A stretch of 12,138 nucleotides of DNA from Acidimicrobiales bacterium. Lineage in GTDB: Bacteria; Actinomycetota; Acidimicrobiia; Acidimicrobiales; Palsa-688. Below, in pieces: positions 1 through 6,302 of this stretch. Under the pieces are notes generated by a model that was not told where the DNA came from, searched no databases, and worked only from the letters and a program-made list of their open reading frames with translations. The first letter of the stretch is position 1. The number at the start of each line of letters is the position of its first letter. The translations under genes were made by a program, and so were the position numbers. The stretch lies in assembly GCA_030039575.1 (NCBI GenBank), contig JASHVH010000039.1, forward strand, positions 1 to 12,138, read 5' to 3'.

Positions 1-28
1 TTTGGGCCGCCCCCCGTCCGGTGACCTC

Positions 29-1435
29 CTACAGTTTTGAGGCGTGAAGGGCCTGGACATCGGTGAACTCGATGAGGCCCCTGGCTCCTCCCTCGACACC
101 GATGCCGCTCCACTTGATGCCCCCGAAGGGTTGCCCGGGGACGGCGGACTGGTGGGTGTTGACCCACGCCGTGCCGGCATCGATGCGGCGGGCCACCGCC
201 GCTCCCCGTGCCAGGTCGCTCGTCCACACCGATGCCCCGAGACCGAAATGGGTCCGGTTGGCCCGCTGGATGGCGTCGTCAAGATCGCGGTAGCTGAGGA
301 TGGGCAAGGCGGGGCCGAACTGCTCCTCGTCGACGATCCTGGTGCCGTCTTCCAGACCGGTGAGGACGGTCGGCTCGTAAAAGTGCCCCGGGCCGCCGAC
401 GCGGCGGCCTCCGGTGGCAACGGCGGCGCCGCTTGCGACGGCGTCGTCGACGAGCTCCGCGACGCGGTCGAGTTGCGTGGTACTGGTCAGCGGCCCGAGG
501 TCCACCCCTTCCAGGGAGCCGTCGCCGACCTTGAGGGCGGCCGCCTTTTCCACCAGGGCAGCCACGACATCGTCGTAGAGCCTTTCAGGCACGTAGACGC
601 GCTTGATGGCGACGCAGACCTGACCACAGTTGCTGAAGGCGTTCGCGAAGACGCGGCCCGCCATCTCGTCAAGGTCGACGTCGTCGAGCAGGATCGCAGG
701 GTCGTTACCGCCGAGCTCCAGGGTGACCTTCTTCAAATCGGGTGCCGCGGCAGCCGAGATTTTCTTGCCTGTGGCCACCGAGCCAGTGAAGCTGACGTGC
801 CGGGGTACCGGGTGGGCGCACATGGCAGCACCTAGTTCGTTGCCACCGGAAACGACGTTCAGCACCCCCGGGGGAAAGACGGGGCGGAGGAGTTCGCCAA
901 GCCGCAGGCAACTGAGAGGGGTGAACGGGGAAGGTTTCAGGACCACGGTGCAGCCCGCCGCCAGCGCCGGCGCCAGTTTGGCTACCGCTGTCCCGACGGG
1001 AAAATTCCACGGGGTGATCGCCGCCACCGGCCCCACTGGCCGGTGAACCACCTCGACGAACGTCCGCTCGTCGTCCCGCACTATCTCGCGGGGGAGCTCC
1101 AGCCGTGCGAAATACCTAAGGTCAGAGCACGCGTCGGCCAGTTCACTGCGGGCCTCGGCAAGGGGCTTGCCCTGCTCGTGAGTTATGAGGGAAGCGAGGT
1201 CTTCGAGCGCGCCCTCCACGGCATCAGCGGCAGCAAGGAGGCAGCCGCGCCGTGACTGTTCGTCGTCCTTCCACTGGTCGAACGCTCGCTGGGCCGCCTC
1301 CATCGCGTCGTCGAGCTGGGCCGGCGAACACTCCGGCGCCCGACCGTATATCTCGCCAGTGGCTGGGTTTTCGACGTCGAAATAATCGGTCCCTTCCACA
1401 AAGCGCCCAGCTATGGTCATGCCGATGTTTATCAA
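29..1435 (-). CDS. NAD(P)-dependent aldehyde dehydrogenase, AldA-like
   Basis: Oxidises an aldehyde to the carboxylic acid with NAD(P)+; probably cytosolic. Numbered from the internal ATG at 1420 (463 aa), the full set of family residues is present: TPWNF with Asn139, LKPSPFTP at 161-168, FTGS at 211-214, general base Glu235 in LELGG, nucleophile Cys269 in GQVC, and EEQFGP at 365-370. The stretch NCGQVCVAIKRVYV resembles the Streptomyces AldA-type subfamily, whose substrate is not established. The start is probably TTG at 1435 (468 aa): AAAGGA lies 6 nt before it, whereas ATG 1420 has its nearest Shine-Dalgarno 21 nt away. The gene begins 11 nt after the IclR stop, so the two are very likely cotranscribed. 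An AGGAGG overlaps the TAG stop on the minus strand, but no start codon follows inside the window. The reading frame stays open upstream to 1681, inside iclR; that part is not family sequence. Confidence 0.95.
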   Translation of the reverse strand: MINIGMTIAGRFVEGTDYFDVENPATGEIYGRAPECSPAQLDDAMEAAQRAFDQWKDDEQSRRGCLLAAADAVEGALEDLASLITHEQGKPLAEARSELADACSDLRYFARLELPREIVRDDERTFVEVVHRPVGPVAAITPWNFPVGTAVAKLAPALAAGCTVVLKPSPFTPLSCLRLGELLRPVFPPGVLNVVSGGNELGAAMCAHPVPRHVSFTGSVATGKKISAAAAPDLKKVTLELGGNDPAILLDDVDLDEMAGRVFANAFSNCGQVCVAIKRVYVPERLYDDVVAALVEKAAALKVGDGSLEGVDLGPLTSTTQLDRVAELVDDAVASGAAVATGGRRVGGPGHFYEPTVLTGLEDGTRIVDEEQFGPALPILSYRDLDDAIQRANRTHFGLGASVWTSDLARGAAVARRIDAGTAWVNTHQSAVPGQPFGGIKWSGIGVEGGARGLIEFTDVQALHASKL

Positions 1436-1446
1436 TGCCTGTCCTT

Positions 1447-2256
1447 TCAGTGAATAGCTGCAGGGCCCGCCGTCGGGCCAACCTCCTTCGCGTCGAACGC
1501 AGCCGCGATCTCGGCGGCGAGGCCCATCATGAGCCCCGCCACCTTTTCGGTGTCTGCGACCTGAAGCCGAAGAGCGGGGCCGGAAACAGAGATAGCTCCT
1601 CTGGCCGGGCCCCACGGCACCGGGACGGCGACACATCGTACGGCGATCTCCTGCTCCCCGTTGTCGACGGCGTAACCGCACTGTCGCACTTCGCGGAGCT
1701 CGTCGAGCAGTTCAGCTGGGTCGGTTTTGGTCCGCGGTGTCTGAGCGGGCATCCCGGTCCGAGACAGGATCGCGAGAACCTCGTCGTCCGGTAATTGTGC
1801 AAGCACCGCCTTGCCGACGGCCGTGCAGTGAGGCATCACCCGCCTGCCCAGCTCCGTGAACATACGCATACTGTGCTTTGACGGCACTTGGGCCACGTAC
1901 ACAACCTGGTCGCCGTCGAGGAGGGCAAAGTTGGCGGTCTCGTCGGTCGCCTCCACCAGCCTGGCCAAGGACGGCCGAGCCCACGAGCCGAGCATCCTCC
2001 CCGCGCTCTCTCCCAGGCGCACGAGCGTAGGCCCCAGCGCATAATCACGAGTAGGCAGCTGGCGCACATAGCCACAGGCCACGAGCGTCCTCAGCAGGCG
2101 GTGCGTCGTCGCCGGCGCCAAGCCCGCCATTTCTGCCAACTCCGAGACGCTCGTACCGCTGGGAGGATCGCCCAGGAGCTGAAGCAGCTTGAGACCTCGT
2201 GCCAACGACTGGACCCCGCCAGCATCGCGAGTAGCGGTCAGGGCGTCATTCACCAC
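1447..2256 (-). CDS. IclR-family transcriptional regulator
   Basis: A 269-aa DNA-binding repressor or activator of the IclR family. A winged helix-turn-helix spans residues about 15-77, with recognition helix around LAPATTHRLLRTL (46-58). A GAF-like effector domain covers about 88-255, including the conserved HCTAVGKAVLA (143-153) and the ligand-pocket segment EQEIAVRCVAVPV (191-203). Length and layout are normal for the family. The start is GTG at 2256 (a second GTG follows directly), with AGGTGG 9 nt upstream. IclR regulators often sense small organic acids and control adjacent catabolic genes. Here the gene is first in an operon with the aldehyde dehydrogenase and divergent from the aldolase operon. 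A palindrome over its own promoter suggests autoregulation. The effector cannot be deduced. Confidence 0.95.
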   Translation of the reverse strand: MVNDALTATRDAGGVQSLARGLKLLQLLGDPPSGTSVSELAEMAGLAPATTHRLLRTLVACGYVRQLPTRDYALGPTLVRLGESAGRMLGSWARPSLARLVEATDETANFALLDGDQVVYVAQVPSKHSMRMFTELGRRVMPHCTAVGKAVLAQLPDDEVLAILSRTGMPAQTPRTKTDPAELLDELREVRQCGYAVDNGEQEIAVRCVAVPVPWGPARGAISVSGPALRLQVADTEKVAGLMMGLAAEIAAAFDAKEVGPTAGPAAIH

Positions 2257-2276
2257 CTTTGCATGCCACCTGCAGA

Positions 2277-2289
2277 ATAGAAATTCTAT
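2277..2289. promoter_or_regulatory. Probable IclR operator (13-bp perfect palindrome)
   Basis: ATAGAA-A-TTCTAT is a perfect 6-1-6 inverted repeat overlapping the -10 box and probable transcription start of the iclR promoter. IclR-family proteins bind short AT-rich palindromes as dimers, and occupancy here would block RNA polymerase. Assignment to this IclR protein is inferred from position only; no second copy of the exact site was seen in the window. Confidence 0.55.
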
Positions 2290-2314
2290 AACGTGAAATG
2301 AAGGTGTCTGTCAA
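2285..2314 (-). promoter_or_regulatory. Sigma-70-type promoter of iclR-aldehyde dehydrogenase operon
   Basis: Read on the minus strand, a perfect -35 box TTGACA (2309-2314) is followed after 18 nt by TATAGA (2285-2290). Transcription would start near 2278, giving a 5' leader of about 20 nt before the GTG at 2256. The local sequence is clearly AT-richer than the flanking genes. An alternative -10 reading TAGAAT is a better hexamer but has a 20-nt spacer. Confidence 0.7.
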
Positions 2315-2451
2315 ACCTTGCGCGGCACGGCACGCCGACATGACGCCGTGGCCCCCGGGTAGCCGATCAATCCCCAGCGGTGGACGGCTAAGGTTCGCCC
2401 GCACGCTCTGTGCAGAACTTTTCGTCAGCTATCATCTGAGTTCGTGACCTG

Positions 2452-2460
2452 TACAATTGT
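2452..2460 (+). promoter_or_regulatory. Possible -10 element of the aldolase operon
   Basis: TACAAT (2452-2457) matches the -10 consensus at five of six positions and lies about 85-110 nt before the candidate aldolase starts. No convincing -35 box sits 16-18 nt upstream. The element is embedded in the 8-bp palindrome ACAATTGT (2453-2460), which could be an operator half-site for the SorC or IclR regulator. This is a weak call based on one hexamer. Confidence 0.3.
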
Positions 2461-2540
2461 TCGGCCGTCCTACGCGGCCGCGCACCTGCCGACCAGCGCC
2501 GCCTCCCCGCTCTACGAGCAGGGCCTGACGGTGAAGCTGC

Positions 2541-3314
2541 TTGGCCGCCGACTGGAGCCTGCAGTTGCCCTCTGAGGAGGCGACCCGGGTTTCGAGCGCG
2601 GTAGCGCCGCCAGCGACCGAGGAACAGCGCTTACGTGCCGATCTCGTCGCCTGTGGGCGCAAGTTACTGTCGCGGGGTCTGCTGACGCAGACCTCCGGCA
2701 ACCTGAGCGTACGTGTCGGCAACCATGTCTATATCACCCCCTCGTCTCTCGAGTACGACCGCATCGAACCCGACGACATCGCCGTTCTCCACCTCGACGG
2801 CTCTGTTTTCTCGTGTCGTGCCGGGAGGTCGCCGTCTTCGGAGACGCCCTTACATTGCCTGGCCTACCAAGTACGGCCCGACGTTTCGGCGATCGTGCAC
2901 ACCCACTCCGGTTACGCCACCACGCTTGCCGTCCTCGGGCTGCCTATCCCGGCGGTGCACTACATGATCGCCGTCCTCGAGGTCACCGAGGTCGCCGTGG
3001 CCCCCTACGCCACGTACGGGACCGAGCAGCTCGCCCGCAACGTGCGCGACAGCTTCCCCGCCCCGGCCCGAGCGCTGCTGCTTGCCAACCACGGGATGGT
3101 CGCCGTTGGTCGCTCCCTCAAGCACGCTGCCGACGCCGCCGAGTCCCTCGAGCACCTCGCCGGTCTGTACTACCGAGCCTTGCTCGCAGGCAAGCCGAAC
3201 GTGCTGAGCGACGCCCAGATGGCCGAGGTCTTCGAGAAATACCACGCCAAGGTACCCCCGGCGGCTCGCGCAAGCGACTTCGGGCTCAGCGGGCTGGCAG
3301 AGGGGGCGGTGTGA
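2541..3314 (+). CDS. Class II aldolase/adducin-family protein (FucA/AraD-like)
   Basis: A Zn-dependent class II aldolase or epimerase-like enzyme, expected to cleave a (phospho)sugar or hydroxy acid retro-aldolically in the cytosol. Numbered from TTG 2541 (257 aa): TSGNLS at 51-56 (phosphate-loop type), TPSSLEYD around 66-73, catalytic Glu101 in SETPLH, and metal ligands His120 and His122 (HTH) and His184 (NHG). These match the fuculose-phosphate aldolase pattern; some family members are decarboxylases or dehydratases instead. The start is uncertain. An in-frame stop at 2532 limits the ORF; TTG 2541 has a weak GGTG, while TTG 2565 (249 aa) has GGAG 7 nt upstream and may be the better start. 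A strong GAGGAGG (2574-2580) is followed 8 nt later only by GTT. This is the first gene of the plus-strand operon; 115 nt separate it from BKACE. Confidence 0.9.
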   Translation: MAADWSLQLPSEEATRVSSAVAPPATEEQRLRADLVACGRKLLSRGLLTQTSGNLSVRVGNHVYITPSSLEYDRIEPDDIAVLHLDGSVFSCRAGRSPSSETPLHCLAYQVRPDVSAIVHTHSGYATTLAVLGLPIPAVHYMIAVLEVTEVAVAPYATYGTEQLARNVRDSFPAPARALLLANHGMVAVGRSLKHAADAAESLEHLAGLYYRALLAGKPNVLSDAQMAEVFEKYHAKVPPAARASDFGLSGLAEGAV

Positions 3315-3352
3315 GCGGGCGCGGGACCGTCAACCGCTACCAAATAGGCGCC

Positions 3353-3390
3353 CTTACCGGCGGGCGGGCATCCGCGCCGGCGACGGTAAG
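3353..3390 (+). promoter_or_regulatory. Intercistronic hairpin between aldolase and BKACE genes
   Basis: CTTACCG (3353-3359) and CGGTAAG (3384-3390) form a 7-bp stem. The 24-nt loop is GC-rich and can pair internally (GCGG with CCGC; alternatively CCGGCG with CGCCGG). No T-run follows, so it is not a classical intrinsic terminator. It may be an RNA-processing, stabilising or attenuating element setting the ratio of aldolase to downstream enzymes. Structure is seen in the sequence; function is inferred. Confidence 0.4.
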
Positions 3391-3429
3391 AGCCCCGTCC
3401 ATCCCAACCCGAAAGGCTGGTCCAACATC

Positions 3430-4251
3430 ATGACCGACTCTGGTGCCGCAGCACCGCTTGTCATCACGGCGACGCCCAACAACAGTTGGCTGCACCCCGA
3501 CGCCGGCTACCCGCGGGCTCCGGACGAGGTAGGGGCCGAGTCGGCACGCTGCGAGCAGGCCGGCGCCTCCGTGCTGCACCTGCACTCTATGGCGGAGTGG
3601 AAGGACCTCGTCGAGGCGGTCCGGTCCTCGACGTCACTGCTCGTCCAGTGCGGGATGTCGAGCTTCGTGATCGGCGAACGCCAGGAGATCTTCGACCTGG
3701 GCGCGGACATGATCTCGGTCATTGCCAACCACCACGACGAGGCTTTCCCGCAGGGCGACTGCAACGTGCTGCACCCAAAGGAGGAGCTGCTCGCCTACTG
3801 CGAGAAGTGCATCCGGAGCGGTGTGCGACCGGAGTGGGAGATCTGGCACGCCGGCAGCGTCTGGAACCTCAACTACCTGCGTCAGCACACGGAGTTGGTA
3901 CGGCCGATCATCTGTACGCTGTTTTTTGGGTGGCCCGGTGGGACCTGGAGCCCGCCCACCGTCGAGGAGTACCTGGCCCGCCGGCGGCTCATGCCCGAAG
4001 ACTGCGTGGTCACCGTGAGCGTAATGGGCCCCGAGCGCTACGGCCTGCTCGCCGCCGCCATCGCGGGCGGCGACCATGTGCGCGTCGGCACGGAGGACTA
4101 CCCGTTTACCCGCGACGGTGCCCCGGCCCAGGCGAGCCAGCTCGTCGCCGAGGTCGCAGCGCTGGCTGGTGCGATGGGCCGCGACGTGGCGACGCCAACC
4201 CAAGCGCGCCAGCTGCTGGGCTTTCCGGCCACCTCGGAAAGCCAGAGATGA
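3430..4251 (+). CDS. BKACE-family (DUF849) beta-keto acid cleavage enzyme
   Basis: Family members condense a beta-keto acid with acetyl-CoA in a Zn-dependent TIM barrel, giving acetoacetate plus a new acyl-CoA. The 273-aa protein shows the metal pair His50-x-His52 (VLHLHS), the typical mid-region HPKEELLAYCEKCIRSGVRPE (about 115-135) and HVRVGTED at 216-223. The latter supplies Arg218, Glu222 and Asp223, which correspond to Arg226, the Zn ligand Glu230 and the base Asp231 of the prototype 3-keto-5-aminohexanoate cleavage enzyme. The first half is divergent: the Glu14 position reads Ser19 by hand alignment, and the usual Ser/Thr-rich strands (S-T-G-G; N-x-G-S) read QCGMSSF and SVIANHH. Substrate is therefore not predictable. 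ATG 3430 follows GAAAGG. Its TGA overlaps the SDR ATG, tying it to an enzyme able to make beta-keto acids. Confidence 0.9.
   Translation: MTDSGAAAPLVITATPNNSWLHPDAGYPRAPDEVGAESARCEQAGASVLHLHSMAEWKDLVEAVRSSTSLLVQCGMSSFVIGERQEIFDLGADMISVIANHHDEAFPQGDCNVLHPKEELLAYCEKCIRSGVRPEWEIWHAGSVWNLNYLRQHTELVRPIICTLFFGWPGGTWSPPTVEEYLARRRLMPEDCVVTVSVMGPERYGLLAAAIAGGDHVRVGTEDYPFTRDGAPAQASQLVAEVAALAGAMGRDVATPTQARQLLGFPATSESQR
4219..4243 (+). promoter_or_regulatory. Hairpin sequestering the SDR ribosome-binding site
   Basis: GGCTTTCCG (4219-4227) and CGGAAAGCC (4235-4243) form a perfect 9-bp stem with a 7-nt loop inside the last codons of the BKACE gene. The 3' arm contains GGAAAG (4236-4241), the Shine-Dalgarno sequence 6 nt before the SDR ATG at 4248. 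Ribosomes finishing BKACE would melt the stem, so SDR translation should depend on BKACE translation. The pairing is exact; the coupling role is inferred from geometry. Confidence 0.5.
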
Positions 4252-5036
4252 GCGACGGAGGCAGCACGGAGCCGGACGGGCGTGGCGCCGGCGTGGTGGT
4301 CGTCACCGGCGCGGCGCGGGGGATCGGAGGGGCGATCGCCGAGCGCTTCGCTGGCGGGGGGTACGCGGTGCGGGGCCTCGATGTCGAAGCTGACGAGGGC
4401 CCTGCGGCACTCGAGGCAGGAACGGTAACGCTCGCCCGCTGCGACGTCAGCGTTGAGGAGGACGTGGCGGCTGCCATCAGTGACGTGGAGCGTCAGGCCG
4501 GCGCCCTCGACGTCCTCGTCAACGCCGCAGGGGTCATCGTCGTTGGCCCGGTGGAGGAGCTGAGCTATGCCGATTTCCGCCGCATGGTCGAGGTCAACCT
4601 CGGCGGCCAGTGGCTAACCGTCAAGTACGCCGTCGGTGCGATGAAGCGGCGCGGGCGGGGTGTGGTGGTCAACGTGGCGTCCGTGTCTGGCCACGTCGGC
4701 CAGGTCGACCACGTGATCTATGGGTCCACAAAGGGAGCGGTGATCGCCTTCACTCGCGCCCTAGCCCTCGAGCTGGCACCGTTCGGGATCCGCGCCGTCA
4801 CAATCAGCCCAGGCTCGGTCGACACCGAGATGCTCCGAAGCGACGTACGCTCAGAGGCGGCGCGGCTCGGGCAGAGCTTTGAGGAACTACGCGCCGCGCG
4901 GGAGAACGAGCAGGCGCTGCGGCGCTGGGCAGACCCGTCGGAGATCGCAGGGCTGGCCTTCTTTCTCGCCTCCCCTGAGGCGGGGTTCATCACCGGCGCC
5001 GATGTGCTGATCGACGGAGGTTGGACTGCCCGCTAG
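4248..5036 (+). CDS. Short-chain dehydrogenase/reductase (classical SDR)
   Basis: A 262-aa classical SDR that interconverts a hydroxyl and a carbonyl, probably with NAD(H). The Rossmann motif TGAARGIG is at 20-27. An acidic Asp45 ends beta-strand 2 (GLDVEAD), favouring NAD over NADP. NAAG is at 92-95, Asn117 lies in VNLGG, and the catalytic set is Ser145, Tyr158 and Lys162 (YGSTK). PGSVDTEM and a C-terminal DVLIDGGW are typical of the FabG-like group. The start ATG 4248 overlaps the BKACE stop (ATGA). The frame is open further upstream, but that part is an out-of-frame reading of BKACE. The overlap suggests the SDR oxidises a beta-hydroxy acid to the keto acid used by BKACE (inference). FabG-like reduction or a sugar dehydrogenase role cannot be excluded. 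Confidence 0.93.
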   Translation: MSDGGSTEPDGRGAGVVVVTGAARGIGGAIAERFAGGGYAVRGLDVEADEGPAALEAGTVTLARCDVSVEEDVAAAISDVERQAGALDVLVNAAGVIVVGPVEELSYADFRRMVEVNLGGQWLTVKYAVGAMKRRGRGVVVNVASVSGHVGQVDHVIYGSTKGAVIAFTRALALELAPFGIRAVTISPGSVDTEMLRSDVRSEAARLGQSFEELRAARENEQALRRWADPSEIAGLAFFLASPEAGFITGADVLIDGGWTAR

Positions 5037-5042
5037 ACAAGT

Positions 5043-5057
5043 GGCCCGCACCGGGCC
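5043..5057 (+). other. Short GC hairpin between SDR and M24 genes
   Basis: GGCCCG-CAC-CGGGCC is a perfect 6-bp stem with a 3-nt loop, 6 nt after the SDR stop. It lacks a following T-tract, and a strong AAGGAGG Shine-Dalgarno for the next gene lies at 5075-5081. It could be a partial attenuator or 3'-end stabiliser of the upstream segment; function is unknown. Confidence 0.3.
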
Positions 5058-5089
5058 GAATATCCGCTCCAGACAAGGAGGATGACGCA

Positions 5090-6259
5090 ATGTTCGCCCA
5101 GCAAGCGGAGCTGCACTCGGCAGGGCTGGACCAGTCCCGCCTCGTTGCCCTGCTCGAAAAGGAGGACCTGGCGGTCCTCGTCGCGACAAGCCCGGAAAGC
5201 GTTTTTTACACGACGGGCTACCCGACGCTACCGTCCAGTGGCAACCCGATCCTGTACTCGTTGCGTAACGTTTTCCCGTACTCCGTCGTTATCGGGCGAG
5301 GCGGGGACCGGCACCTCGTTTGCTGGGGCTTCTCGCTCCAGGACGTGAGCGTCGACACCGAGGAGGTGGTCGCGTTCAAAGACCGCGCCGAGGCTATGCG
5401 AATGCTCGGGGAACAGGTGGCGGCGTGCGCCACTGACGCCGGCAACGGTTCAGCCCGCGTCGGCATCGAGTCATCCTGCCCGTACGAGGTCGTCCAGCTG
5501 CTTGGGTCGCTGGGTGGTGTCGAGCTGGCGAACGCCGACCCGGTGCTGCGGGCGCTGCGCCGGCGCAAGTCGGTGCGCGAGGTGGAGCTGCTACAGCGCA
5601 GCGTCAAGGTGGCCGAGGGTGCGCTCGAGCGGGTGATCGCCTCGCTTCGCACCGGCGGCTCGCGCCTCGATGCCATCCGCCTCGCCAAGAGTTCGGTCCT
5701 CGAGCTCGGCGGAGACGGTGTGGGGCATGTGACGATGTCCTTCGGGCAGGCCAACCCCGAGATCGCGATCGACGAACCACTGCGCGATGGTGCACTCGCG
5801 GTCGTCGACGTCGGGGCCAAGTTCGCCGGCTACACCTCCGACTGCCGCCGCTACGCCTACGTCGGCGAGAAGGTCCCCGCCGTCGTGCTCGAGCAGCACG
5901 CCGCGATGTGCGGGGTGGTCGACGAGGTGGCCGAGGCGATGCGCCCCGGCGTCAGCTTCGCCGAGCTGATGCGCATCGGCCGGAACGGTTTCGCCTCGCG
6001 GGGGATCCCGCTGCTCAGCCGGTTCACCCATGTGGGCCACGGCATCGGTCTCGAGACCGAGGAGGAGTGGATCGACGACGACGAGTCGCGGGCCATCGAG
6101 GAAGAAATGGTGGTGGCGATCGAGCTTTATGCGGCCGCCGGCGATTATGGGTCGGTGGGCGACGAGGAGACTTACGTGATCCGTCCGAACGGGCCCGAAC
6201 GCATCTCGTTGCTCGATCGCTCCATCCGCATGGTTGCGCCAGCGACTGAAAGAGCCTAG
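5090..6259 (+). CDS. M24-family metallohydrolase (Xaa-Pro peptidase/creatinase-like)
   Basis: A 389-aa two-domain 'pita-bread' protein. The N-terminal creatinase-type domain (about 12-155) contains SPESVFYTTGY. The C-terminal catalytic domain (about 165-380) keeps all five dinuclear metal ligands: Asp240 (VVDVG), Asp251 (TSDCRR), His317 (HVGHGIG), Glu345 (AIELYA) and Glu360 (EETYVI). A metal-dependent hydrolase is therefore expected: aminopeptidase P/prolidase activity or amide hydrolysis of a small molecule. The family also contains creatinase, ectoine hydrolase and the DMSP lyase DddP, so the fold does not fix the reaction. ATG 5090 is supported by AAGGAGG 8 nt upstream; the frame opens earlier, at 5021 inside the SDR gene. 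Position in a small-molecule catabolic operon favours a catabolic hydrolase or lyase over general peptide turnover (inference). No signal peptide is seen. Confidence 0.9.
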   Translation: MFAQQAELHSAGLDQSRLVALLEKEDLAVLVATSPESVFYTTGYPTLPSSGNPILYSLRNVFPYSVVIGRGGDRHLVCWGFSLQDVSVDTEEVVAFKDRAEAMRMLGEQVAACATDAGNGSARVGIESSCPYEVVQLLGSLGGVELANADPVLRALRRRKSVREVELLQRSVKVAEGALERVIASLRTGGSRLDAIRLAKSSVLELGGDGVGHVTMSFGQANPEIAIDEPLRDGALAVVDVGAKFAGYTSDCRRYAYVGEKVPAVVLEQHAAMCGVVDEVAEAMRPGVSFAELMRIGRNGFASRGIPLLSRFTHVGHGIGLETEEEWIDDDESRAIEEEMVVAIELYAAAGDYGSVGDEETYVIRPNGPERISLLDRSIRMVAPATERA

Positions 6260-6270
6260 CGCACGTGCGC
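6259..6270. promoter_or_regulatory. 12-bp perfect palindrome upstream of the SorC-type gene
   Basis: GCGCACGTGCGC is a perfect dyad starting on the last base of the M24 stop codon and ending 32 nt before the SorC-type ATG. It could be an operator for autoregulation of the regulator. Because the DNA is GC-rich, such a palindrome is only moderately improbable by chance, and no matching site is seen at the operon's upstream promoter. Confidence 0.25.
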
Positions 6271-6302
6271 GTGAGCACAAGGAGGGGGTCACCAGCTGCC
6301 TA

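Noticed and set aside
44..835. 263-aa plus-strand ORF antisense to the aldehyde dehydrogenase
   Set aside because: Complete overlap with a motif-verified gene; a GC-codon-bias shadow.
1436..1681. N-terminal extension of the aldehyde dehydrogenase frame (up to 82 more codons)
   Set aside because: It lies inside the iclR coding sequence, is Arg/Gly-rich shadow translation and has no ALDH similarity; a well-spaced ribosome-binding site sits at 1435 instead.
3486..4247. Long upstream open frame fused to the SDR
   Set aside because: It is the alternate-frame reading of BKACE, rich in Arg/Pro/Gly; the SDR fold begins shortly after ATG 4248.
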